Below, one piece after another: positions 18,602-26,679 of a stretch of 64,000 bases of DNA; within the stretch, counting starts at the first letter, position 1, and every line of letters starts with the position of its first letter. The notes beneath the pieces were generated by a model. The model had not been told where the DNA came from, did no database searches, and was given only the letters and a program-made list of their open reading frames with translations. The position numbers were made by a program, and so were the translations under genes. The stretch is from Methylophilaceae bacterium. GTDB taxonomy: Bacteria > Pseudomonadota > Gammaproteobacteria > Burkholderiales > Methylophilaceae. The DNA lies in the NCBI GenBank assembly GCA_014378915.1, contig JACMMS010000077.1, forward strand, positions 1 to 64,000. Direction: 5' to 3'.

Positions 18602-19510
18602 ATGGCAAGTCATTTAGAAAACCAGTATTTCGTACCACATGGCAGCATTTATCCCTCTATATTATCGGTTGGATTACTCACGATGGCATCTGGCTTCATC
18701 TTTAGTGTTGCAATTGATAAGAGTAAAGATTTAGCCTATCTCCAATCACCAGGTAAGTGGATGATGATTTTGGGGGCAGTGATTACTACTGCCATGGTGT
18801 TTAAGTGGATGGGTGCTGTGATTACAGAAAGCCTCACCAATAAATACAAAGGTTGGGAAGATAAGTCTTTCAGAATAGGCATGATTACTTTTATTTGTTC
18901 TGAAGTGGCTTTTTTTATGGCGTTTTTTGGTACGCTTTTTTATATGCGCATCATTTCTATCCCTGATTTGGCTGGGTATGACGCCGATATTACACCTTAT
19001 AAAAACTTTTTAGCCACATGGCCATCGCAAGGCCCCGGCGGTATTGTGCTTGGTAATGAGTTTAAAGTGAATGCAGGTATGGAGTTTATGAAACCGTGGG
19101 GTTTAGCGGCGATTAACACAGGTTTGTTACTAACTTCTGGCGCTACAATTACATGGGCACATTGGGCATTAATCAAAAATAATCGTACTCAACTTATTTT
19201 AGGTATGTTTGCTACTGTAGCACTTGGAATTGCATTTTTAGCCTGTCAAGCAGTTGAGTATCATGAGGCTTATACACACATGGGTTTGACACTTGGCTCG
19301 GGAGCTTATGGCGCAACTTTCTTTATGCTCACTGGTTTTCATGGATTTCACGTCACACTAGGTACCATCATGTTGATTGTTATACTCATCCGCTGTATGA
19401 AGGGTCACTTTACGCCAGAGCATCATTTTGGCTTTGAAGGTGTTGCTTGGTATTGGCACTTTGTTGATGTGGTTTGGCTAGGTTTATTTATATTTGTTTA
19501 CTGGTTGTAG
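18602..19510 (+). CDS. coxC: Cytochrome c oxidase subunit III
   Basis: A 302-aa polytopic protein with seven hydrophobic segments. RIGMITFICSEVAFFMAFFG (about residues 91-110) holds the conserved glutamate. EYHEAYTHMG, FFMLTGFHGFHVTLGT and the C-terminal WYWHFVDVVWLGLFIFVYW are classic subunit III signatures. GGGAG precedes the ATG by about 8 bases. A strong terminator lies just after it, so the first oxidase transcript likely ends here. Confidence 0.96.
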   Translation: MASHLENQYFVPHGSIYPSILSVGLLTMASGFIFSVAIDKSKDLAYLQSPGKWMMILGAVITTAMVFKWMGAVITESLTNKYKGWEDKSFRIGMITFICSEVAFFMAFFGTLFYMRIISIPDLAGYDADITPYKNFLATWPSQGPGGIVLGNEFKVNAGMEFMKPWGLAAINTGLLLTSGATITWAHWALIKNNRTQLILGMFATVALGIAFLACQAVEYHEAYTHMGLTLGSGAYGATFFMLTGFHGFHVTLGTIMLIVILIRCMKGHFTPEHHFGFEGVAWYWHFVDVVWLGLFIFVYWL

Positions 19511-19520
19511 CGTAACTAAT

Positions 19521-19552
19521 AAAAAAGGCGATGCATTTGCATCGCCTTTTTT
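19521..19552. terminator. Bidirectional intrinsic terminator after coxC
   Basis: GGCGATGC and GCATCGCC (19527-19534 and 19539-19546) form a perfect 8-bp stem around ATTT. It is flanked by A6 on the left and T6 on the right. It can end coxC on the plus strand and the DUF2909 gene on the minus strand. Confidence 0.9.
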
Positions 19553-19590
19553 ATTGAGTGTGGTAGGGCGGAAGTGGGTATTTGTTAAGT

Positions 19591-19791
19591 TTAATGTGGG
19601 TGGCCAACAATGCCAAAATAGTAACCGACTAACAATAAAGTAAATAAAGTAATTGATATGGCAATACGGACCGTTAGCGCCTTGACTGTGCGCTCGCTAC
19701 CACTTTTGTCTTTAGCTAAAAAGTAAAGTCCTGAAAACAAACTCCCTACTATGATGAGTAAAATAATGACGATTGCAATTTTTATTAGCAT
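19591..19791 (-). CDS. DUF2909 twin-transmembrane protein
   Basis: A 66-aa protein with two helices (IKIAIVIILLIIVGSLFSGL and ISITLFTLLLVGYYFGIVG) separated by a short polar loop (KDKSGSERTVKALTVR). The start at 19791 fits the family; the longer frame up to 19881 overlaps the SURF1 start. DUF2909 genes often lie between coxC and surf1, and on the opposite strand, as here. Function unknown; probably linked to oxidase assembly. Confidence 0.82.
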   Translation of the reverse strand: MLIKIAIVIILLIIVGSLFSGLYFLAKDKSGSERTVKALTVRIAISITLFTLLLVGYYFGIVGHPH

Positions 19792-19868
19792 GACCAGGTC
19801 CAAATTATGAAGACTAAAAGAATGGGAATTCAATCTAATGATTATGCAACTGCAGCCGAACAAAATCA

Positions 19869-20642
19869 ATGAAGAAACCAATGCAATTTAGAATAAAGAA
19901 CTGGATATTTACGCCTACATTGGTAGGTGTAATCACCCTTATTATTTGCATTCCATTATTTATTAAGCTGGGATTTTGGCAATATGGAAAAGCGCAGAGA
20001 CAATTAGTCGTGCAAGCGGCTTATCAAACAGCCAAAATCAGTCAAGCCTTAGATCTACCCTTACATCTTGAGAGTTACGAGCCATTAAAATATAAAAAAG
20101 TAGCGGTAACAGGCCACTACGAAACTAAATACCAACTACTGCTGGACAATCAAGTAGAGGATGAGCGAGCTGGTTTTCATGTGATTACGCCATTTAAAAT
20201 TGATGGTTCAACGCAATATGTATTAGTGGATAGAGGATGGATATTGGGTAATGACACGCACACTGATTTGCCTAGCGTTTCGACCTCTACCAGTAAACTA
20301 GAAGTAGTGGGGCAGGTTTGGGTACCAAGCACTAAAATATTTACCTTGGAAGCCAAACGTGTACCTAATGTAGATAAATCACAACTTGCAGCATGGCAAC
20401 CTGTTTGGCAAAACATGGATATGGAACAGTACAAACAATCAGTACCTATCACTATAATACCCGTAATTATTCGTTTAGACACTACAAGCACAGCAGGCGG
20501 TTTTGTAAGAAACTGGCAAATACCCACAGACAGAATCACAACTAATTTGGGCTACGCTTATCAATGGTTTGGGTTTGCAATTGCTTCAATTGCCATTTTC
20601 TTATACATGAGTATTAAGAAGCAAGATAGTCATTCACAGTAA
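19869..20642 (+). CDS. SURF1 family cytochrome oxidase assembly protein
   Basis: A 257-aa protein with two transmembrane helices near the ends (about residues 14-34 and 232-250) and a periplasmic loop. Key signs are IKLGFWQYGKAQRQ, VAVTGHYETKYQLLLDNQ, GFHVITPF, VLVDRGWILGN and, near the C-terminus, NLGYAYQWFGFAIASIAIF. SURF1 helps insert haem a into subunit I. The next in-frame Met, 4 codons in, is an alternative start. Confidence 0.93.
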   Translation: MKKPMQFRIKNWIFTPTLVGVITLIICIPLFIKLGFWQYGKAQRQLVVQAAYQTAKISQALDLPLHLESYEPLKYKKVAVTGHYETKYQLLLDNQVEDERAGFHVITPFKIDGSTQYVLVDRGWILGNDTHTDLPSVSTSTSKLEVVGQVWVPSTKIFTLEAKRVPNVDKSQLAAWQPVWQNMDMEQYKQSVPITIIPVIIRLDTTSTAGGFVRNWQIPTDRITTNLGYAYQWFGFAIASIAIFLYMSIKKQDSHSQ

Positions 20643-20704
20643 ACAGCAACATTACTCAAGCACTCTATATACCGTCAACGAATCATTAACAGAACAGAGT
20701 CAAT

Positions 20705-21328
20705 ATGCAAAATAATCAAACTTCTCACATAAATTTAAATGGTGAACAACAAAAAAAAGGCCGTTTAGTCATCATCTCCATGGTGATTTTCTTTTTGGTG
20801 CCTATTTTGGTGGTGGTTTTGATGTATAAATTTAATTGGAAGCCATCTACTGGTGCTTGCTTAGGACAATTAGTAACACCAGCCAGATTAATCAATATGC
20901 CTAGTGGATTAAAGCATAGTGATGGTCAAACTGTCGCAGCGGATTTTTGGAAAGATAAATGGAGTATTGTTTATGTAGCTGCTAAGTGTGAACAGGCTTG
21001 TGCTGCGAAACTGCATGACATGCGCCAGATTCATGTATCACTCTACAAAGAAATGCCACGTGCTCAGCGTGTTCTTATTACAGAACAATTAGATAATGCA
21101 AAATATAAAAAAATGTATCCTGAGTTGTTCATTATTGACCAGCCAGCTACTAGTCTTACTAATTTAGCTACGCAGTTTAATATTGGCGCAGAAAGTGCCG
21201 TTAGTTCTGACAGAATTTTTTTGGTAGATCCATTAGGTCAAATCATGATGAGTTATCCTTTTTCTTCATTAGCTAAAGATATTAGAAAAGATATTAGTCA
21301 GTTGTTGAGATACTCATGGGCTGGTTAG
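20705..21328 (+). CDS. SCO1-like thioredoxin-fold membrane protein of the oxidase locus
   Basis: A 207-aa protein with one N-terminal helix (about residues 21-43) and a periplasmic thioredoxin-like domain. WSIVYVAAKCEQACAAKLHD holds a C-x3-C pair (C95, C99), spaced as in the SCO copper proteins. The C-terminal DRIFLVDPLGQIMMSYPF matches the SCO beta-strand but lacks the copper-ligand histidine usually found just before it. A redox or chaperone role for CuA assembly is inferred from fold and position between SURF1 and ctaA. Confidence 0.75.
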   Translation: MQNNQTSHINLNGEQQKKGRLVIISMVIFFLVPILVVVLMYKFNWKPSTGACLGQLVTPARLINMPSGLKHSDGQTVAADFWKDKWSIVYVAAKCEQACAAKLHDMRQIHVSLYKEMPRAQRVLITEQLDNAKYKKMYPELFIIDQPATSLTNLATQFNIGAESAVSSDRIFLVDPLGQIMMSYPFSSLAKDIRKDISQLLRYSWAG

Positions 21329-21387
21329 TTTTAGCTCAATTAGCCCTTACTCATATGCTATTAATAACGAATTCAAGTAAATAAATA

Positions 21388-22464
21388 ATGAATAAATCCA
21401 TCTCTATTTTTAATAAAGTTAGTCTAATTGCTGCCATTCTAGCGCTATGTCTAGTAGTGTTAGGAGCTTATGTAAGGCTTTCTGATGCAGGATTAGGCTG
21501 CCCAGATTGGCCTGGCTGTTACGGTACTTTAACAGTGCCGCAAAGCGAGGAAGCAATACAACATGCACAAACCAGTTTTCCACATGTTGCTATCGAGTCA
21601 GGAAAAGCTTGGAAAGAAATGGTTCATCGCTACTTTGCAGGCACATTAGTCTTATTGGTGTTGTCTTTGTTTGTATTGGCGTGGATCAATAAAGCTTATA
21701 CGAAAAGTAGCCCTTGGTTAACCAGTGCGCTGCTTGGCGTCATTGCATTTCAAGCGATGCTAGGAATGTGGACTGTGACTTTACTACTAAAGCCAGTAGT
21801 CGTCAGCGCACATTTATTGGGTGGAATCTTTACGCTGGCTATTTTAGTGTGGATAGCGCATAGACAATGGGGTGTATATCCATCTAAAAAAATAAGTTTA
21901 GATTTTAACAACAGACTAATGCCGCCTGCATCATTAAGATTTTTTATAAGATTTTCATTCGTTATATTATTTGCACAGATTTTTTTAGGTGGTTGGACTA
22001 GTACTAATTATGCTGCTTTAGCTTGTACTGATTTTCCTACTTGTCACGGTGCATGGGTGCCTGCAACAGATTACAAAAATGCTTTTCATTTAGTACGTGA
22101 GTTAGGGCGAACTGCCAATGGTGATTTACTAAGTTTACAAGCACTTAGCACCATACAATGGACACACCGTATTGGTGCTCTAATTACTCTGATTTATTTA
22201 GGAATTTTGTCAATTTTTGTATTAAGATATCAAGTCATCAGGAACATGGGTTTTGTACTATTGATACTCTTATTAGTACAAATTAGTTTAGGTATTGCAA
22301 ATTTGGTTTTATATTTACCTCTAGTATTGGCAGTTGCTCACAATTTGGGTGCTGCACTTTTAATGGTGGCAGTAGTAGTGCTAAACTCTAAAATAACTCT
22401 TTCAAGAATTAGTAGTTCTACAGACAATCAATCAAAAATTACAAGCCAGACAATGGCAGCTTAA
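21388..22464 (+). CDS. ctaA: CtaA/COX15 haem A synthase
   Basis: A 358-aa membrane protein with about eight helices that oxidises haem O to haem A. The signature GAYVRLSDAGLGCPDWPGCYG is at about residues 27-47. MVHRYFAG and QWTHRIGALITLIY hold conserved haem-ligating histidines, with further ones in VVSAHLLGG and AVAHNLGAALLM. It precedes ctaB by 28 bases, so haem O made by CtaB is passed to this enzyme. Confidence 0.95.
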   Translation: MNKSISIFNKVSLIAAILALCLVVLGAYVRLSDAGLGCPDWPGCYGTLTVPQSEEAIQHAQTSFPHVAIESGKAWKEMVHRYFAGTLVLLVLSLFVLAWINKAYTKSSPWLTSALLGVIAFQAMLGMWTVTLLLKPVVVSAHLLGGIFTLAILVWIAHRQWGVYPSKKISLDFNNRLMPPASLRFFIRFSFVILFAQIFLGGWTSTNYAALACTDFPTCHGAWVPATDYKNAFHLVRELGRTANGDLLSLQALSTIQWTHRIGALITLIYLGILSIFVLRYQVIRNMGFVLLILLLVQISLGIANLVLYLPLVLAVAHNLGAALLMVAVVVLNSKITLSRISSSTDNQSKITSQTMAA

Positions 22465-22492
22465 TAGCAGCACTTTAATATAAGGTAAGTCC

Positions 22493-23404
22493 ATGAGTAC
22501 AACTACCAGCCACGCAACACAAAGTTTAAGCGTTAGCTTTAAAAACTTTTTTGCTCTGTGCAAGCCACGTGTGACATCGCTAATTGTATTTACAGCGCTC
22601 ATTGGTATGTTCATGGGGACACCTAATATGGTGCCATTGCCGTTACTGATTGCTACTACTTTAGGCGTTGCTTTTGCATCTGGTGCTGCAGCCGCATTTA
22701 ATTGTTTAATTGAACATAAAATAGATGCCGTAATGGCTCGCACGCGCGGTCGTCCTTTGCCTACTGGTCAACTTTCAGTGAATCAAACTGCAATTTTTGC
22801 CACTATTTTAGGCATTGCTGGGTTAGCTATTTTATATATTTGGGTTAATCCACTCACGATGTGGTTAACGTTGGCTACTTTTGTCGGTTATGCAGTCATA
22901 TACACAGTGTTTTTAAAGCCTGCTACACCTATGAATATTGTGATTGGTGGTGCTTCTGGCGCAATGCCACCCATATTGGGCTGGGCAGCAATCAACAATG
23001 TGGTATCGCCTGAATCGCTAATTATGTTTTTAATTATCTTTGCATGGACACCGCCACATTTTTGGGCATTAGCACTTTATCGCCGTGAAGAGTACGCTAA
23101 AGTCGGCATGCCGATGTTGCCAGTTACGCATGGTGAAGCTTTTACTTTATTGCACATATTGCTCTACACCGTTATTTTAGTCGCTGTGTCACTGATGCCT
23201 TACGGGCTAGGAATGAGCGGTATTATTTACTTAGCATCCTCATTTATTTTGAATGGTATTTTCTTGGGTTACGTGATTAAGCTTTACAGAAAGTATTCAG
23301 ATGACTTAGCTAAACGTACGTTTACTTATTCCATAGTTTACCTCACTCTTATTTTTGCTGCCTTATTAGTAGATCATTACTGCATGCCGCTGTTAAGAAA
23401 TTAA
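22493..23404 (+). CDS. ctaB: CtaB/CyoE protohaem IX farnesyltransferase
   Basis: A 303-aa UbiA-type prenyltransferase that adds a farnesyl group to haem B to give haem O. Features are [20 protein letters not shown], the first Asp-rich region [20 protein letters not shown] (about residues 65-84) and the second substrate loop [20 protein letters not shown] (about 185-204). AAGGTAAG sits before the ATG. It is the last gene of the oxidase locus and converges on an SDR gene with a 3-base gap, leaving no room for a usual terminator. Confidence 0.96.
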   Translation: MSTTTSHATQSLSVSFKNFFALCKPRVTSLIVFTALIGMFMGTPNMVPLPLLIATTLGVAFASGAAAAFNCLIEHKIDAVMARTRGRPLPTGQLSVNQTAIFATILGIAGLAILYIWVNPLTMWLTLATFVGYAVIYTVFLKPATPMNIVIGGASGAMPPILGWAAINNVVSPESLIMFLIIFAWTPPHFWALALYRREEYAKVGMPMLPVTHGEAFTLLHILLYTVILVAVSLMPYGLGMSGIIYLASSFILNGIFLGYVIKLYRKYSDDLAKRTFTYSIVYLTLIFAALLVDHYCMPLLRN

Positions 23405-23407
23405 CAG

Positions 23408-24148
23408 TTATTTTACCAATGGTCTTAATGTTGAAAAGCCAGCATCTAAAGACCATATTTGCCCAGTGACTCTGGCCGCATGGTCAGACATTAACCATAG
23501 CATTAGTTCTGCCAACTCATCCGCTGTGCCTATTCCAGCAATTGGGTATTGTTTAGCTGCACTTTCGCGTGCCAGTTCACTACCTAAAATTTTATTGGTT
23601 GCAGGTGTATCCATAATGCCAGGGGCTACTGCATTAATGCGGATACCTTGGCTGGCATAAGTTGCGGCAGCACCACGAACTAGACCTTCTAGCCCAGCTT
23701 TTGCAGCTGCAACAGCTTCGTGATTGGGTGTGCCAATTCTAGCTGCTGCTGATGATACAAACACCGCTACACCACCTGATTTTGCTTCGCGTAATCCGCT
23801 TACAAATGCTGCCAACGTATGAAAAGCACTAAATAAATTGGCGCTCATGCAATCGTTAAAGTCTACTTCATTCATACGATGTAATGCACCTAAACGAATA
23901 TTGCCCACACAGTGTGCTAAAGCTGTAGGAGTTAAGTTGTTGGCAGATGCGATTTGCATAATGTGTTTTGCTCCAGCCACGCTACTGCAGTCAGCAACAA
24001 TTTGCAGGTGTTGATGACCATAAGCTTTAGTTAAATTTTCATCATGACGACTGGTAACAATAAGTTGCCAGCCAGCCGCAGCTAACTTCCCAGCCATGGC
24101 CTGTCCTAAGCCACCTGCCGCGCCTGTAATGAGTGCAACTTTTTGCAT
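23408..24148 (-). CDS. Short-chain dehydrogenase/reductase (SDR)
   Basis: A 246-aa classical SDR. The NAD(P)-binding GAAGGLGQAM is at residues 8-17. The catalytic region is unusual: SSAAARIGTPNHEAVAAAKAG has Ser and Lys but not the normal Tyr-x3-Lys (the position shows E-A-V-A-A-A-K). The C-terminal GIRINAVAPGIMDTPATN is typical. Substrate unknown. The absence of the catalytic tyrosine makes a non-catalytic or altered role possible. Confidence 0.85.
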   Translation of the reverse strand: MQKVALITGAAGGLGQAMAGKLAAAGWQLIVTSRHDENLTKAYGHQHLQIVADCSSVAGAKHIMQIASANNLTPTALAHCVGNIRLGALHRMNEVDFNDCMSANLFSAFHTLAAFVSGLREAKSGGVAVFVSSAAARIGTPNHEAVAAAKAGLEGLVRGAAATYASQGIRINAVAPGIMDTPATNKILGSELARESAAKQYPIAGIGTADELAELMLWLMSDHAARVTGQIWSLDAGFSTLRPLVK

Positions 24149-24242
24149 GCCTTATTCTCTATAAATGTATTAATAAGTCAATTAGTCAAAGTTCGAGCCA
24201 CATAATTCAGTAGTAATCAAAAAATATCGATAGAAAATAGTG

Positions 24243-24461
24243 ATGCAAATAAATCCCAAAAAATTACTAAATAGTAAATGGACATCTACAGTACCCGCTA
24301 ATAAAGAAAAGCACTTTATTGTCACCAAACTCATTCTGCCCTTAGTATTAGATACCCCCATTACTTTGGTAGAGCTAGAGTCAGTGTTTTCAAAACGAAG
24401 CTTTACTCTCGCTTGGCGAGATTTAACAGATACTAAGCATTGGCTTCAAGGTTGGGTTTGA
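24243..24461 (+). CDS. TIGR02450-type tryptophan-rich small protein
   Basis: A 72-aa protein beginning MQINPKKLLNSKWTSTVP and containing KEKHFIV and the C-terminal pattern LAWRDLTDTKHWLQGW. This matches a family of tryptophan-rich conserved hypothetical proteins found beside DNA photolyase or FAD-dependent genes. A GTG at 24240 could add one residue. Followed 4 bases later by an FAD oxidoreductase on the same strand, so an operon is likely. Function unknown. Confidence 0.82.
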   Translation: MQINPKKLLNSKWTSTVPANKEKHFIVTKLILPLVLDTPITLVELESVFSKRSFTLAWRDLTDTKHWLQGWV

Positions 24462-24465
24462 AAAT

Positions 24466-25566
24466 ATGATATTGCCCATAAATGCCAAGCTAAGGCAGGC
24501 CAAACTAAGTAAACCCCATGGCAATCTGAATATTGCCATCATTGGTGCTGGGATTTCTGGATTATCGTGTGCTACTTATTTGCAAAACGCAGGTTTAAAA
24601 GTCACTATTTTTGATAAAAGTCGTGGGCCATCTGGACGTATTAGTACACGTGTCGTAAATGATGGCAATGGCAATCATTGGGAATGTGATCATGGTGCGC
24701 AATATTTCACGGCGCGCAGTGCAGAATTTATAGCTCAAGTTGCGCGCTGGCAAAATGCTGGTGTTGCACAAATCTGGCATCCGAGATTAAAGGTGATTGA
24801 AGATGGTCAGTGCAAAGACCGTACATTAACATCTAATGTCTCTATCATTAAGCGATATGTTGGTACGCCGCGTATGACATCACCATCAAACTTTTTAGCT
24901 TCCCAGTTGAGTTTAGTCACCTCAACAACCATTAGTCAGATTACCTATGCAGAATCATGCTTTAAATTGAGTGCATTAGAACATGGTGGATTGAGTGAGG
25001 TGTTTGATATTGTTTTGTTGGCCATACCAGCCCCACAGGCATCAGCTTTATTAAGACCTATCAATGACCAATTAACCGAAATAGCGAATAGCGTTACTAT
25101 GCGTGGTTGTTGGGCCCTCATGGTGCATTATGAAGAATCTTTAGCGCTTCCATTTGATGGCGCTTTTGTAAACGGTAACACATTAAGCTGGGTGGCGCGC
25201 AATAGTGCAAAGCCTGGGCGATTGAATAATAGTTTAAAAAATTGCACAGCTGAAACGTGGTTGTTACATGGAAGTACTGAATGGAGTGATGCGCATATTG
25301 AGGATGAGAGTGAAAGCGTAACGAAAGATTTAATTTCCGCCTTCAACGACATAGGAAAAATCACCAATACCAACATGCCAACACCCATAAGCGCAAGGGC
25401 GCATCGCTGGCGTTATGCAAACAGTGTGCCCTTGTTAACCCATGGCAGTGTTTGGAGTAATGAAGCTAAATTAGGCTTGTGTAGTGAATGGTTAAATGGC
25501 GGAAAAGTAGAAGGTGCTTGGCTGAGTGGGGTGCATTTAGCAAGGCAGGTTATTCAATCAATTTAA
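24466..25566 (+). CDS. FAD-dependent oxidoreductase (renalase/amine-oxidase-like)
   Basis: A 366-aa flavoprotein. The dinucleotide fold NIAIIGAGISGLSCATYL (about residues 22-39) is followed by VTIFDKSRGPSGRISTR (about 46-62). The motif WECDHGAQYFTARSAEF is characteristic of the renalase-like family. The C-terminus (GAWLSGVHLARQVI) is the usual closing FAD contact. Substrate unknown; such proteins often sit near photolyase genes, but none is visible here. Confidence 0.85.
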   Translation: MILPINAKLRQAKLSKPHGNLNIAIIGAGISGLSCATYLQNAGLKVTIFDKSRGPSGRISTRVVNDGNGNHWECDHGAQYFTARSAEFIAQVARWQNAGVAQIWHPRLKVIEDGQCKDRTLTSNVSIIKRYVGTPRMTSPSNFLASQLSLVTSTTISQITYAESCFKLSALEHGGLSEVFDIVLLAIPAPQASALLRPINDQLTEIANSVTMRGCWALMVHYEESLALPFDGAFVNGNTLSWVARNSAKPGRLNNSLKNCTAETWLLHGSTEWSDAHIEDESESVTKDLISAFNDIGKITNTNMPTPISARAHRWRYANSVPLLTHGSVWSNEAKLGLCSEWLNGGKVEGAWLSGVHLARQVIQSI

Positions 25567-25582
25567 ATTAAATCAGTTAAAG

Positions 25583-26197
25583 CTACTTTCTTGCAAATTC
25601 AGCCGTTAGTAAATCCTGTACCAACTCTAATCTAACTAATGGACTATCTAGCTCTAATAAACGTTGTTTTTGGATAAGCGGTATGTTAAGAATTTCGCAC
25701 CAGCGATTAGCAACCCATGCGCAATCATCCACCTTGTAAGGTTTAGCAAATGGCAAAAATGCTTCGTCAATTTTTTGTTGTGAAAGTGAAGTAATCAGTT
25801 GCTGAATATATTCCTGTGTCATTTTTAAATCTTCAGGGATTTCCATACTGGCATCGTTAGCTACCTCAGTTACATGGCCAATCCACAAGCCATCGTCTTG
25901 TTGTATTGCAGAATTCACAGTAAACCGATGTTGCCCCAAACATCTAATATTTATCATGCCAAGGTCTGTGACATCAGCATTTTCTATACTAAAATTTGTC
26001 CCCATTTTTGCAAAAGGTAGGCTTAAATTATCTGACGATTGATTCTGAACCACGGCCACAACACCAAAGTTTGTATTATTGCGCAAACAGGCCTTAATCA
26101 TGTCTAAATATCTCGCTTCAAAAATCCGCAGCGGTAAAGTCCCCTCTGGGAAGATGACTAAATTTAAAGGGAATAATGGGAGCGTGTAATTAGACAT
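25583..26197 (-). CDS. LON N-terminal-domain (substrate-binding) protein
   Basis: A 204-aa protein consisting only of the N-terminal substrate-binding domain of Lon proteases, without ATPase or peptidase parts. YTLPLFPLNLVIFPEGTLPL (residues 4-23) and RIFEARYLDMIKACL are the hallmark. Stand-alone forms of this domain are common in proteobacteria and probably bind proteins. It is the last of three closely spaced minus-strand genes (gaps of 9 and 4 bases). Confidence 0.93.
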   Translation of the reverse strand: MSNYTLPLFPLNLVIFPEGTLPLRIFEARYLDMIKACLRNNTNFGVVAVVQNQSSDNLSLPFAKMGTNFSIENADVTDLGMINIRCLGQHRFTVNSAIQQDDGLWIGHVTEVANDASMEIPEDLKMTQEYIQQLITSLSQQKIDEAFLPFAKPYKVDDCAWVANRWCEILNIPLIQKQRLLELDSPLVRLELVQDLLTAEFARK

Positions 26198-26201
26198 GTT
26201 G

Positions 26202-26354
26202 TTATCTCAGAAATAGCAAATAAATCATCAAGCCAAAATAGAGCAAAGCAAACATAGCTACAATCCAAAACACTTTAAGCATGTTATGGTTAATTTCAGT
26301 GAGCTTATTGTGAATACTATCGAGTTTTTGTTGGCTTAAATCGTCTTTATTCAT
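26202..26354 (-). CDS. 50-aa single-pass membrane protein
   Basis: A short open frame with a polar N-terminus (MNKDDLSQQKLDSIHNKLTE) and one hydrophobic helix (VFWIVAMFALLYFGLMIYLL). It lies 4 bases upstream of the LON-domain gene and 9 bases after the Cys-rich gene on the same strand. No family is recognised. The amphipathic N-terminus plus helix and the coupled position make it a real gene candidate. Confidence 0.68.
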   Translation of the reverse strand: MNKDDLSQQKLDSIHNKLTEINHNMLKVFWIVAMFALLYFGLMIYLLFLR

Positions 26355-26363
26355 TTTAGGCCC

Positions 26364-26555
26364 TTAAGCGGACATTCTGCTTTGATTAAACTCTTGGTAA
26401 ATATTACGGTGTTTCATGCATTCTGGGCTTGATTTATCAGGGCAAACACGCTTTAATTTGCAAAAGCAAGTGTTGGCGACCAGCTGTTCTAAGCTGGTAA
26501 TGCAAGTCTCATTTATACCGGTAAGTGTTGCTTTTGGGGATACCAGATTATTCAT
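26364..26555 (-). CDS. 63-aa cysteine-containing hypothetical protein
   Basis: Small protein with five cysteines in the middle (NETC, then NTCFCKLKRVCPDKSSPEC). The C-x-C-x5-C-x8-C spacing suggests a metal site or disulfide set. No signal peptide is seen. First gene of a three-gene minus-strand group with the 50-aa membrane protein and the LON-domain protein. TTAAAAGGTAG lies upstream of the ATG. Function not known. Confidence 0.66.
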   Translation of the reverse strand: MNNLVSPKATLTGINETCITSLEQLVANTCFCKLKRVCPDKSSPECMKHRNIYQEFNQSRMSA

Positions 26556-26679
26556 TATTACTACCTTTTAAGGTTGTTTATTTATGACATTCAGATTACA
26601 GACTTGTTCACACGCTGCCTAGTTTTTTGATTCATATAAATGATATTAATCTAATAGCTTGCTAGACCTTAAGCTTTAA

